Assembly (NCBI GenBank): GCA_019694315.1
Contig: JAIBCE010000018.1
Location: 1-47,440 of the forward strand
Direction of reading: 5' to 3'
Length of the DNA stretch: 47,440 nt
From: Sandaracinaceae bacterium
GTDB lineage: Bacteria; Myxococcota_A; Polyangia; Polyangiales; Sandaracinaceae
Shown here: one piece after another, positions 28,448 to 36,968 of the stretch
How positions within the stretch are numbered: the stretch's first letter is position 1
Layout of the letters: each line of letters starts with the position of its first letter
Program-made: the position numbers and the translations under genes
Notes under the pieces: model-generated
Database searches by the model: none
What the model was told of the DNA's origin: nothing
The model's input: the letters and a program-made list of their open reading frames with translations, nothing else

Positions 28448-30868
28448 ATGGCGATGAAGAAACGACCCACCGCCCGCTCGTCCCGCACGATCCGCCTGCC
28501 GAGCAAGGGCGTGTCCGCCAAGGCCCCCACCTCGAGCGGCACGAAGGCCCCGACCTCGAGCGGCGCTGCGAAATCTCCGACCTCGGTCGGGGCGAAGGCC
28601 CCCACCGCCGTCACTGCGAAGGCCCCCACCACCTCGAGCGGCACGACGAAGGCCCCGTCCTCGAGCGGCGCTGCGAAATCTCCGACCTCGGTCGGTGCGA
28701 AGGCCCCCACCGCCGTCACTGCGAAGGCCCCCGCCTCGGTCGGTGCGAAGGCGCCCGCCTCGAGCAGTTCGAAGGCGCCCTCCTCGGTCGGTGCGAAGGC
28801 CCCCGCCTCGAGCGGCACCACGAAGTCTCCCACCTCCGTCGGTGCGAAGGCCCCCACCTCGAGCGGCACCACGAAGTCTCCCACCTCGGTTGGTGCGAAG
28901 GCCCCCACCTCGGTCGGTGCGAAGGCCCCCACCTCGGTCGGTGCGAAGGCCCCCACCTCGGTCGGTGCGAAGGCCCCCACCTCGAGCGGCTCGACGAGAG
29001 CGCCCAAGGCGCCCAGCGCGCGACCGAGCTCGAGCGGGATCGCGCGTGCTCCGAGCTCGAGCGGCACGACACGCGCCGCGACCAGCCAGCCCTCGGCGCC
29101 GAAGACCACGATGGTGGGTCTCAAGCGCCCCGCGGCACGCCCGAGCGTGCGGCCCCCCTCGGAGCCGCCTGCCTCCGACGCCGTCACCGAGCCCTCCGAC
29201 AGCGTCACCCAGCCTTCCAAGACCATCCACAAGCCCTCGGAGCCCGCCGCGAAGCCTTCGGGGACCATCGGCAAGCCTTCGGAGCCCGCCGCGAAGCCTT
29301 CGGAGCCCATCGACAAGCCCTCGGAGCCCACCGACAAGCCTTCCGGGAGCGCCGCGAAGCCTTTGGAGCCCGCCGCGAAGCCCTCGGAGCCCATCGACAA
29401 GCCTTCCGGGAGCGCCGCGAAGCCTTCGGAGCCCGCCGCGAAGCCCTCCGACACGGTCGACAAGCCTTCCGAGCTCGAGCCACCGACCCTCGAGGGCGTG
29501 CTCGAGCCGAGCCCTGGCCGCGCGCGTCCGAGCGCACGGCGCCGCGTGCCCTCGGTGACGGATGCCGAGCTGGTGGAGCCGGCCGACACGTCGGTCCACG
29601 AGCCCGCGGACACGACGGCGGCCCCGTCCGAGCAGGCGCTCTGGGACCTGGGCGCGCAGCCGCCCGCAGTCGATGGCGCGCTCGAGGACGACATCGACCT
29701 CCTCGGCCGCGACGACGACGAGCTCCTGCTCGAGACGCCCAAGCAGAGCCCGCTGATCGCCCGTGACGACGACGCCCCGTTCGAGGCGGTGAACGCTCCG
29801 CCCACCGCCAGCGCGCGCGGTGTCGCGCGAGCTCCAGGCGTCGAGGCCGATCTCGACGATGAGGGCCTGCCCGAGGCGCGCATCGATCGCCTGCTCGAGG
29901 AGGCCTCGCGCGCGGCCGACGATCCTGCCGCGCGCATGCGCATGGCGGAGGCCTTCTCGGAGCTCGCACGCGAGCTGAGCGGCGACACGCCCCTGCCCGA
30001 CGCCGAGGATCCTGGCCTGCTCTCGAGCGCCAAGGAGCTCCTGAGCCCCGAGTACTACGTGAAGCAGTGGGGCCGCGTCGCGATGCGCAACCGCAGCGAG
30101 GAGGTCGACGACTTCGGCCTCGATCGCGCGTACGAGCAGCGCATGCGGCCCGTGCTCGAGCAGCTCTACAAGCGCTGGTTCCGCGCGCAGGTGCACGGCG
30201 TGGCGAACGTGCCGGCCGAGGGTCGCGCGCTCCTCGTGGGCAATCACGCCGGCGCGCTGCCGTGGGACGGCCTCATGCTGCAGACGGCGATGCGTCTCGA
30301 GCATCCGACCAGGCGCGAGGTGCGCTGGCTGGCCGAGGACTTCGTCGCGCACACGCCGTTCCTCGGCGCCATCACGAATCGCTTGGGCGCAGTGCGCGCG
30401 TGCCCCGAGAACGCAGAGCGTCTCCTCGCCGAGGACAAGCTCGTGGCCGTGTTCCCCGAGGGCGAGAAGGGCCTCGGCAAGCCGTGGGCGCATCGCTACG
30501 AGATCCAGCGCTTCGGCCGCGGCGGCTTCGTGAAGCTCGCGCTGCGGATGAAGGCACCGATCGTCCCGGTGGCGATCGTGGGCTCCGAGGAGACGCACCC
30601 GCTGCTCTTCCGCACCGACCGGCTCGCGCGCCTCTTCGGCGTGCCGTTCTTGCCCATCACACCGACGTTCCCGCTCCTCGGTCCGCTCGGCCTCGTGCCG
30701 CTGCCGAGCCGCTGGGTGCTGCGCTTCGGCAAGCCGATCGATCTGGGCGACGAGCCGGAGAGCACGCTGCACGATCCGGTGCGCATCCTGCACCTCACCG
30801 AGGAGGTGCGGAGCGCCGTGCAGGCCCTCGTCAAGCGCGCGCTCGAGGATCGGCCCGCGGCCTTCTGA
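28448..30868 (+). CDS. Lysophospholipid acyltransferase-like protein with very long repeat N-terminus
   Basis: The 806-residue protein has two parts. Residues 1-500 are low complexity: 20 units beginning KAP or KSP (about residues 25-191), a Pro/Ser-rich linker, 13 heptads ending in the KPSEPAA type, then an acidic stretch. Residues from about 590 form an acyltransferase domain with VGNHAGALPWDG (H600, D607), FPEGEKGLGK (E671) and APIVPVAIVGSEE. Lipid acyltransferases usually have 200-300 residues, so the tail is unusual. The Lys/Ser/Thr/Pro-rich repeats resemble histone-tail-like or phospho-acceptor disordered regions. The ATG at 28448 begins a basic leader, MKKRPTARSS. The domain call is confident; the function of the tail is unknown. 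Confidence 0.85.
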   Translation: MAMKKRPTARSSRTIRLPSKGVSAKAPTSSGTKAPTSSGAAKSPTSVGAKAPTAVTAKAPTTSSGTTKAPSSSGAAKSPTSVGAKAPTAVTAKAPASVGAKAPASSSSKAPSSVGAKAPASSGTTKSPTSVGAKAPTSSGTTKSPTSVGAKAPTSVGAKAPTSVGAKAPTSVGAKAPTSSGSTRAPKAPSARPSSSGIARAPSSSGTTRAATSQPSAPKTTMVGLKRPAARPSVRPPSEPPASDAVTEPSDSVTQPSKTIHKPSEPAAKPSGTIGKPSEPAAKPSEPIDKPSEPTDKPSGSAAKPLEPAAKPSEPIDKPSGSAAKPSEPAAKPSDTVDKPSELEPPTLEGVLEPSPGRARPSARRRVPSVTDAELVEPADTSVHEPADTTAAPSEQALWDLGAQPPAVDGALEDDIDLLGRDDDELLLETPKQSPLIARDDDAPFEAVNAPPTASARGVARAPGVEADLDDEGLPEARIDRLLEEASRAADDPAARMRMAEAFSELARELSGDTPLPDAEDPGLLSSAKELLSPEYYVKQWGRVAMRNRSEEVDDFGLDRAYEQRMRPVLEQLYKRWFRAQVHGVANVPAEGRALLVGNHAGALPWDGLMLQTAMRLEHPTRREVRWLAEDFVAHTPFLGAITNRLGAVRACPENAERLLAEDKLVAVFPEGEKGLGKPWAHRYEIQRFGRGGFVKLALRMKAPIVPVAIVGSEETHPLLFRTDRLARLFGVPFLPITPTFPLLGPLGLVPLPSRWVLRFGKPIDLGDEPESTLHDPVRILHLTEEVRSAVQALVKRALEDRPAAF
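28520..29020 (+). repeat. Twenty KAP/KSP-type units in the acyltransferase N-terminus
   Basis: Units of mostly 24-27 bases encode KAPTSVGA, KAPTSSGT and similar. The four consecutive KAPTSVGA units are nearly identical at DNA level, so this is recent tandem expansion. Lengths vary only by multiples of three, so the frame is preserved. Confidence 0.9.
29189..29461 (+). repeat. Thirteen heptad units of the KPSEPAA type
   Basis: Tandem 21-base units encode KPSEPAA, KPSEPID, KPSGSAA and variants. They lie in the same gene, downstream of the KAP tract. Both tracts give a long, probably disordered Lys/Pro/Ser-rich region. Confidence 0.9.
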
Positions 30869-30908
30869 CGGAGCCCCCGGACTCGCCAGTCCCGGGTACG
30901 CTCGGATC

Positions 30909-31457
30909 GTGGCGGAGCCGGACGAGCCCTTGATCCGAGTCGTCTACTGGGGAGTGGGGCTCTCCGGCAAGACGACGAACCTCCAGCACCTCTACGCGCA
31001 CACGCCCCCCGAGCGTCGCTCCGCGATGCGCTCCATGCCGACCGACGACGCGCGCATCCTCTCGTTCACGCTCACGGCCTCGACGCCCCAGTGGCCCACG
31101 CGCCTCGAGCTCTGCACCGTGCCTGGCGCGGTCTTCTTCGACGTCACACGGCGCGAGCTCCTCGCGCGCGCCGACGCCGTGGTCTTCGTGGTGGACTCGC
31201 AAGAGGCGCGGCTCGCACAGGCGATCGAGGCCGCACGCGAGCTCGCGCCATGGCGCGCGGCACACGGCGAGCGCCCCGTGGTCTTCCAGTACAACAAGCG
31301 CGATCTGCCGACCGCGCTCGCATGCGAGTCCCTCGATCACGCGCTCCAGCGCGGCGATGCACCGCGGATCGAGGCGATCGCGACGCAGGGCGAGGGAGTC
31401 TTCGAGACCCTCAGGACGTGCGTGGCGCACCTCCGAGCGCGACGGGCGCGGCGCTGA
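30909..31457 (+). CDS. MglA-like small GTPase with Ala at the catalytic Gln position
   Basis: The 182-residue protein resembles the polarity GTPase MglA. Its Walker A is WGVGLSGKTTNLQ (about residues 14-26), with the TVPG motif and base-recognition NKRD at 129-132. In Myxococcus MglA the motif is TVPGQVFYD, with catalytic Gln82; here it reads TVPGAVFFD, so Ala74 replaces the Gln. The protein is therefore predicted to hydrolyse GTP slowly or to depend on a different activator. No adjacent MglB-like gene is seen. It starts with GTG, 40 bases after the acyltransferase gene and probably in its operon. The family is confident, the consequence inferred. Confidence 0.85.
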   Translation: MAEPDEPLIRVVYWGVGLSGKTTNLQHLYAHTPPERRSAMRSMPTDDARILSFTLTASTPQWPTRLELCTVPGAVFFDVTRRELLARADAVVFVVDSQEARLAQAIEAARELAPWRAAHGERPVVFQYNKRDLPTALACESLDHALQRGDAPRIEAIATQGEGVFETLRTCVAHLRARRARR

Positions 31458-31555
31458 CGCGGCCTGCTGCACGCCGGGATCACGCGTCGCGTCGGGCTCC
31501 TTGTGGCTCGCCACCACTTCCTCCATACTCGGTCCCAGGAATGGGAGGCACGACG

Positions 31556-34400
31556 ATGTTCTCACACGCGCTGCGGCCACGGGGGCTCTGTCTGTCTGTC
31601 TGTCTGTGCGATAGGCGTGCCCGCTTGCGCGCGCGAAGGTGAGCGCGATCCCACTTCCAGCATGGACGCAGGTCGACCCGATGCGGGAGCCCGCGGCACG
31701 ACGTTGTGCACCGAAACCAGCGCTGAGTGGAGCGCCCGCTGCGACCGAATGGACTCAGACCTCTGTCGGGACCTCGAGAACTCGGACCCTGTGATTTCGG
31801 CGCGCGCTCATATCGCGCTGCTGTTCGCCGCCACTCCGCGACTCGCGGAACTCCGCTTCCGCGCCGGGCCGTTCCAAGGCGCAATGGCACGCGAGGCCGC
31901 GAGCATCGCCTCCGACGACGATGTTCCCGTTCTCGCAGAGACCCTGGGCCTCTCATTCCATGGCTGCGACGACCACGGGCTCCTCGCTCCCACGACCCTC
32001 TCGCCCGCCTGTGACGGGGGCGAGCCTGTCGTCGGAGTCGAGGGCGCGGAGTGCGCGGCACTGGACCATGCCTGCGGGAGGGGCTTTCTGGACCAGATTG
32101 GTGGATGCTGTAGGGCTGGCCTCGTGGGTCAGGGTTCAGCTTGTATGACGCCAGTTGGACCAGGCTCCTGCAACGCCATCTCCAACTGCCAGCCCGGCGG
32201 GCAGCCCGAACTCGGTCGTGCAGGCGCCTACATCGAAGTCCTCAGCGATCATCCGGGACAGCCGCGGGTCGAGAGTTGGCAAACCGAGACGGGCACTGTG
32301 ATCCGCGTCGAAGAGGTGTGGGACACAGTGCCCCTCGACGCCGTCCCAGACGACTACAACGCGGTGGGATGGGCCCGCCTCCAACCCACGACCGGCGACC
32401 CGCATGTCGCCGTGGCTCGGCTCCGCGCGGCCGTGAACGGCGTAGACGGCCTCCTGATGCGGCACGAGCGACATGGATCATCATCGCTGTTCCTCCACGA
32501 GTCGTTCCTCGGAGTTCCGGTCGCCACCGTGGATCGGGTCGTGGCAGTGGTCCGACCGACGGACGAACTATCTTTCCTCTCTGGTCGAGGCGAGACAATC
32601 CCTTCCGGGGGAGCCATGCTCGTCACTTGCTCGGACGCGGTCCCAGCCGGCATCACGCTTTCCCCATCTCGGACCGATGTCACCAGCGAGCTTCGATGCC
32701 AGCGACACGAGGGCTATCTGGAGGTGATCGGCACTGGACTCTACGGGGCCTTCCTCCCAGGACCCGCCAGAGACGTGAGGCCTCCCGGCCGCATGGGAGC
32801 GTCGACGAACGCGCTCTACACGCAGGCGCTCGACTTCCCACCGGGCCCTCGCGGAGGAATCGGCCGCTGCATTCCCGGACAAACTCGAACCTGCGGCTGC
32901 GGGACCCGCTTTCAGATGTGCGTTGGTGGCGCCTGGGGGCCCTGCCGGCCCGGATTCGAACTCTGTAACGGGTGCGACGACGACCTGGACGGGTCAGTCG
33001 ATGAAAACGGTTCCGATCTCTGCAGCGACTTCGTCAACTGCACCTTGGACGTTTGCACCCGGATGGCCGGATGCCAGCACGTCCCCAGGACGACCTATTG
33101 CATGCGTGGCACGTGCACACGCGGCGTCTGCGCGGGGGCAGCCTCGGCGACCAGTCTCGTGCTGGACCCGCGTACGCGGCCGCCCGCCGACGCCAACGCC
33201 TGCAGCTATGACGAATCCGACGCTCGCTGCGAGCAACTCGACGGGTGTCACTGCAACGGAATAGCTCGCTGCAACGGCACCCTTGGTCCGAGCTGGGACG
33301 GCATTAGTGTGCCGAACCTGCCAAGCGATCCGATCCGTACCAGCACGGCCTCCTGTGCTCAACGCGCCCCACTGTCACCGCGTTTTCCACCGAACGACGC
33401 GCGGTACGCCGTCAGGCTCTGCTCGTCGCAGCCCGACTGCGCGGCCGGCGAACAGTGCGTCGCCGGTCAGTGCTACCCGGTGCGCAACGGGGGCTGCGAG
33501 ACATCGGGGAACGCGTGCACGGTTGACGATCTCTGCATCGAGCCCGACCCTGGAACGAGCACCTGCACGCTCTACAACACGGTCCCCGGGCTCCGCGCGG
33601 TCCACCAGGCAGTGCTGGACTTGGTCACAGAGCGCACGACCACCATCGACGGGCTCTCCGTGGCATGCGTCGCCGACCTACTTGGACAAGACATGCCGGC
33701 GCCCCCATTCCATCTCTGGTGTCAGAACGACGGCAGCCCGTGCACCGTGCCGTTCAACACACCGGGAAACACGGCCGGAATGGGTTGCGCAGTCCTCCCC
33801 CCCTCTGGATCGGGCTCTGCACCATTGATCACGTGTCTCCCAGAGGTCCCAGTCGCCAACGGAGTCGACGTCCTCGTGGGCCACGCGGACGACGTGGGCA
33901 CGACATGGAGCGGGACCGGATTCTCCACGACCCAGGGCGCCATTTGTCAGGGGGATCCGCTGGCCGACATCTCTGGCAGGCGGTCGTGCTACCACGAGGC
34001 CTGCGATGGCGCGGGCAACTGCGCCAGCTTCTCCGACGACAACGCCTGCACCGCCGACCGAGTCGGGGGCGGTGAATGCGGGGCACCGTTCGTATGCACT
34101 GGCTCCGCAGGCATCCAGGGGCCGAACGGAGTCGTGGTGGCTCCGAGCCTCTGGGGTCTCACGCACGGATCGTTCGTGGGCTGTCGCCGCCAGGAGTGCC
34201 TCGTCGAGGAGGCCGACACGGCAGGCTGCTTCCCGGCGGGGCTCGTCGGAGACTGCCGCGTCTGTGATCCAGCTTTGTCCGACAGCACGCTCTCCCCGCT
34301 CAACGGCGCGGTCTGCGCTGGCATCGGAGGCAACGAGCTGCCCTGCGGTCGCTGCATGGACGGCACATGCGAACCCACGGGCAATCCAACGTGTCAGTAG
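31556..34400 (+). CDS. Large Cys-rich secreted lipoprotein, reading frame interrupted at a TCTG tract
   Basis: The best start is the ATG at 31556, preceded by GGGAGG at ideal spacing. It encodes a lipoprotein-like signal, MFSHALRPRGLCLSVC, but the frame then stops at 31642. The long downstream frame (to 34400) is open through the tract, but its only upstream starts are a GTG at 31503, whose N-terminus has no signal sequence, or the ATG at 31662. A gain or loss at the five-copy TCTG tract (31587-31607) would join the two: loss of one unit puts the ATG in frame. The signal would then end in a lipobox-like VPAC. The mature part has about 930 residues, many Cys, an acidic NGCDDDLDGSVDENGSD loop and no recognised catalytic domain. 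Codon use has more A/T third positions than neighbours. Confidence 0.7.
31587..31607 (+). repeat. TCTG tetranucleotide tract, five units plus one base
   Basis: Five TCTG units sit in the signal-peptide region of the Cys-rich lipoprotein gene. Four-base units change frame by one per copy. Four or seven copies would put the ATG at 31556 in frame with the main coding region, five copies (as here) do not. Confidence 0.9.
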
Positions 34401-35121
34401 CCTCGTTGAAGCCCGCGGCCATGGCGTGCTTCCTCCTCGCGGTGGGATGCTATCAGGCTGGCGGGCCTTCGGCTGACGCGGGAGCCGACGCCCCCGCGGC
34501 GCCTAGAGTCCGCCGGGAATGTGGGACGGATGCTGACTGCCTAGCCGACGAGGATTGTTTCCGCTTCTGGCGGAGCGGGCGCCCGAGCTTCTGTGCAATT
34601 CCCTGCCCCGTTCACAATGGAGAACTGTGCCGGGATGGCTCCGTCTGCCTCGAGGGCTACTGCTTCCCTGGCTGGCCCGAAGAACCTGAGGGATGCCCGG
34701 GGGCGTACTACTGCGAGCAAGGCCGACTCTGTGTGACCCCCGTCGTAGGCGAGATGGGGGCGTGCAGGTCGCCCGACTGTGCCCGGCACTCTGAGTGCCC
34801 GGGAGGGCAGGCGGCGTGTGCCAGCCCCTCTGCCGCGCCTCGGAGCCCGCCAGTTGCCCGGCAGGGTCTCTCTGCGTCCATGGGAGGTGCCTGAGCCGCG
34901 CTGCAGCACGAGACTGCTCGCGAAACTGGTTGAACCCAGAGCCCGCGTGCCCCGATGGCAGCATCTGCTACGGATATCCAGACGTGGAATGCCTGACGGC
35001 TCAAGAGGTGGAGATGCGCCCTGGGCTCCCTTGCCCCGGTCAGTACTGGCTTTCGGCGTCCATGGTGAACGGCCCCGGGTCAGCGTTGGGCCCCTACCAA
35101 GATGGATGTGTGACCCCATGA
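34391..35121 (+). pseudogene. Cys-rich lipoprotein gene with a frameshift near 34800-34815
   Basis: The GTG start overlaps the preceding stop. The signal sequence VASLKPAAMACFLLAVGC ends in an AVGC lipobox. The first frame is Cys-rich up to HSECPGG, then loses the pattern and stops at 34894. A second frame beginning around 34800 continues the same Cys-rich pattern (VCQPLCRASEPASCPAG, then CPDGSICYG) to a stop at 35121. That stop overlaps the next gene's ATG. One single-base indel in the G-rich stretch would give a single protein of about 243 residues. Either the gene is decaying or the base call is wrong; the intact ATGA coupling favours a recent break or an error. Function unknown. Confidence 0.65.
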
Positions 35122-35888
35122 CAACAGAGAGACTTCTCTCGCCTTGGAACCTCGCGTCGACAACAGAAGTGCTTCTCGGGACCTGGAAGGCGCTCTCGTG
35201 GTCATGCCTGCTGGTGAGCATGTCCTGGCTCTGCGCTGGCTGCGATGTAGAGGGGCAGCCGTGCGTCCCCGGCGAGTGCGGGCGTGGATTCCTCTGCTCC
35301 AACGTGAACGAGTTCGGCGATCCACAGTTCATCTGCATGCGCCGATGCCAGTCGCGGGCAGACTGCACCGGCGGCGCGATCTGCCGAGCCGGGGCATCGA
35401 CAGACAGAGTCTGTTGGGTGGGCGGCACAAGCCAGGAAGGCGCCGACTGCGGAGCGTTTGCCAACGGCGACGAGCCGCGGGATCCGTGCGCCACAGGCCT
35501 GATGTGCTCAGAAGATCGCGGCGGCGATCGTTGCGAGCCAGGCTGCTACACCTTCAGCGAGCACTCGGCGGATCGCGTTTGTCCGCCTGGCCGACTCTGT
35601 GATCTCGAGAGCTGGAACTTCCCCAGCATGTGTCTCGAGGAGTGCGACCCCAGCGACCCGAACGCGTGCGATCGAGGCAACGAGCTCTACTGCATCCGAA
35701 CGGACTACCCGGGAGTCGGGATCGTCGGGCTCTGTCAGCATCAGGGCGAGTATGACTTCTGCCGGGAGGAGCCGATTCTGAGCTGCGGGACGGGTAGCGT
35801 GTGCGTCGATCACGCCTGTTACGACCCCGTTGACGCGCCCGCACGTCCTGTTCTGGTCAGTCTCCTCATCCCGCCTCTCGTAGACTGA
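35118..35888 (+). CDS. Cys-rich lipoprotein
   Basis: The ATG start overlaps the preceding stop (ATGA at 35118-35121), so this is the third coupled lipoprotein gene. The 256-residue protein has a hydrophobic leader ending near the lipobox LCAGC and about 25 Cys, with blocks such as CRSRADC-like loops, CPPGRLCDLESW and CGTGSVCVDHAC. It resembles the other two Cys-rich proteins in style rather than in detailed sequence. Its 3' end overlaps the convergent membrane-protein gene by 23 bases. Surface or adhesin-like roles are possible; nothing specific is seen. Confidence 0.75.
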   Translation: MTTERLLSPWNLASTTEVLLGTWKALSWSCLLVSMSWLCAGCDVEGQPCVPGECGRGFLCSNVNEFGDPQFICMRRCQSRADCTGGAICRAGASTDRVCWVGGTSQEGADCGAFANGDEPRDPCATGLMCSEDRGGDRCEPGCYTFSEHSADRVCPPGRLCDLESWNFPSMCLEECDPSDPNACDRGNELYCIRTDYPGVGIVGLCQHQGEYDFCREEPILSCGTGSVCVDHACYDPVDAPARPVLVSLLIPPLVD

Positions 35889-36966
35889 CGCCGAGGCCTG
35901 CGTCCACCGCGGCCTCCGCGGGGCCCAGGCGATAGGGGCCTTCGTGCCGGGCGGCGCGCGCCTGCTCGATCGCGCGAGCGAGGCTCGCGGCCGCAGTGGC
36001 GTTCGCGCAGCGCACCTCGAGGGTGCGATCGACGAGCGACTCGTCGGGCGTGAGGCGCACGAGCACACACGCCCCCACCACGGTCACGGCGACGACCTCG
36101 CTCCAGTCGAGCAGGGACGCCTGCGCGCCACGCGCCATCACCTCGAGCCCGCGCGGCCACACGCGCACGGCCACGTCGCGCGCATCGCTCGTGAGCGTCA
36201 TTGCGACCCACACGGTCAGCGTCACGCCGAGCCCTCCGAGCACCCACGGCGCGGCGCCACCGAACCGCGCGCCCGCGAGGTGCAGGATCTCCTCGAAGAA
36301 GCCGCCCTCGAACGCCTGCGGCGAGAGCAGCGTGATGGCCGCGCGCGGCTGTCCGACGAACGGGCGCAGCACCCACGAGAGCTGCGCGCCGATGAGGAGC
36401 TGCGTCGCGATCCACGCGAGCACCACGCGCTTCGCGATCGCATGGCTCGGCACGAGCTGCGCGAGGAGCCGCAGCAGCTGGAGGACACCAGCCGTGCCCG
36501 CCACCGCGATGACGAGCGTGTGCGCGAGCACCACGGACTGGCCCACCGCGGCGTCGTCGGGCGAGCCAGGGGGAGGCAGCGATGCGACGAGCACGATGGC
36601 GACGGGCGCGAGCGCACCGAGGATCGCCGAGGTGACCGCGAGCGATGCGAGCACGGCCACGATCGACTGGAGCGGACGCAGCCGCGCGCCGAGGAGCGGT
36701 GCGAGGGCGGCGCTCGAGGCCGCGGTGAAGGTGGCCACGCCGAGCAGCACGCACGGCAGCTTGAGGGCGCTGAACGAGGCCTGGAGCGGGGCACGCCAGA
36801 GGCCGAATGCAGCGCCGTAGGCACCAGCTCCGATCGCGATCGCCAGCGCGGCCGAGAGCGCGAGCTCGGGCAGGCGCTCCTCACGACGCACACGCTCGAC
36901 GAGCGCGGCATCGAGGCGCAGGAGGGCGAGCGCAGAGGCACGCCAGCCTCGGAGCGCGGAGGTCAC
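35866..36966 (-). CDS. Polytopic membrane protein with C-terminal soluble domain
   Basis: The 366-residue protein has an N-terminal region, about six hydrophobic helices between residues 35 and 245 (for example AIAIGAGAYGAAFGLW and TLVIAVAGTAGVLQLLRLLA), and a C-terminal soluble domain of about 110 residues. The C-terminal domain, with VWPRGLEVMARGAQASLLDW, looks like a compact beta-domain. The GTG start is 2 bases past the stop of the gene at 36969-37775, so both are one unit. No family is recognised with certainty; a Yip1-like membrane organisation is possible. The gene end overlaps the convergent lipoprotein gene by 23 bases. Real by codon bias; function unknown. Confidence 0.7.
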   Translation of the reverse strand: MTSALRGWRASALALLRLDAALVERVRREERLPELALSAALAIAIGAGAYGAAFGLWRAPLQASFSALKLPCVLLGVATFTAASSAALAPLLGARLRPLQSIVAVLASLAVTSAILGALAPVAIVLVASLPPPGSPDDAAVGQSVVLAHTLVIAVAGTAGVLQLLRLLAQLVPSHAIAKRVVLAWIATQLLIGAQLSWVLRPFVGQPRAAITLLSPQAFEGGFFEEILHLAGARFGGAAPWVLGGLGVTLTVWVAMTLTSDARDVAVRVWPRGLEVMARGAQASLLDWSEVVAVTVVGACVLVRLTPDESLVDRTLEVRCANATAAASLARAIEQARAARHEGPYRLGPAEAAVDAGLGVSLREAG

Positions 36967-36968
36967 GT

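Noticed and set aside
28520..29461. Repeats that might be a CRISPR array
   Set aside because: Units are in-frame multiples of three, contiguous, with no spacers, and lie within a coding sequence.
27745..30033. A 762-codon minus frame with long GAFAPTEV repeats
   Set aside because: It is the complement of the KAP and KPS repeat tracts of the acyltransferase. No start context or known domain.
34779..35117. An upstream extension of the third Cys-rich lipoprotein
   Set aside because: This frame before 35118 reads Arg-rich shadow sequence, while the ATG at 35118 overlaps the previous stop and begins a lipoprotein signal.
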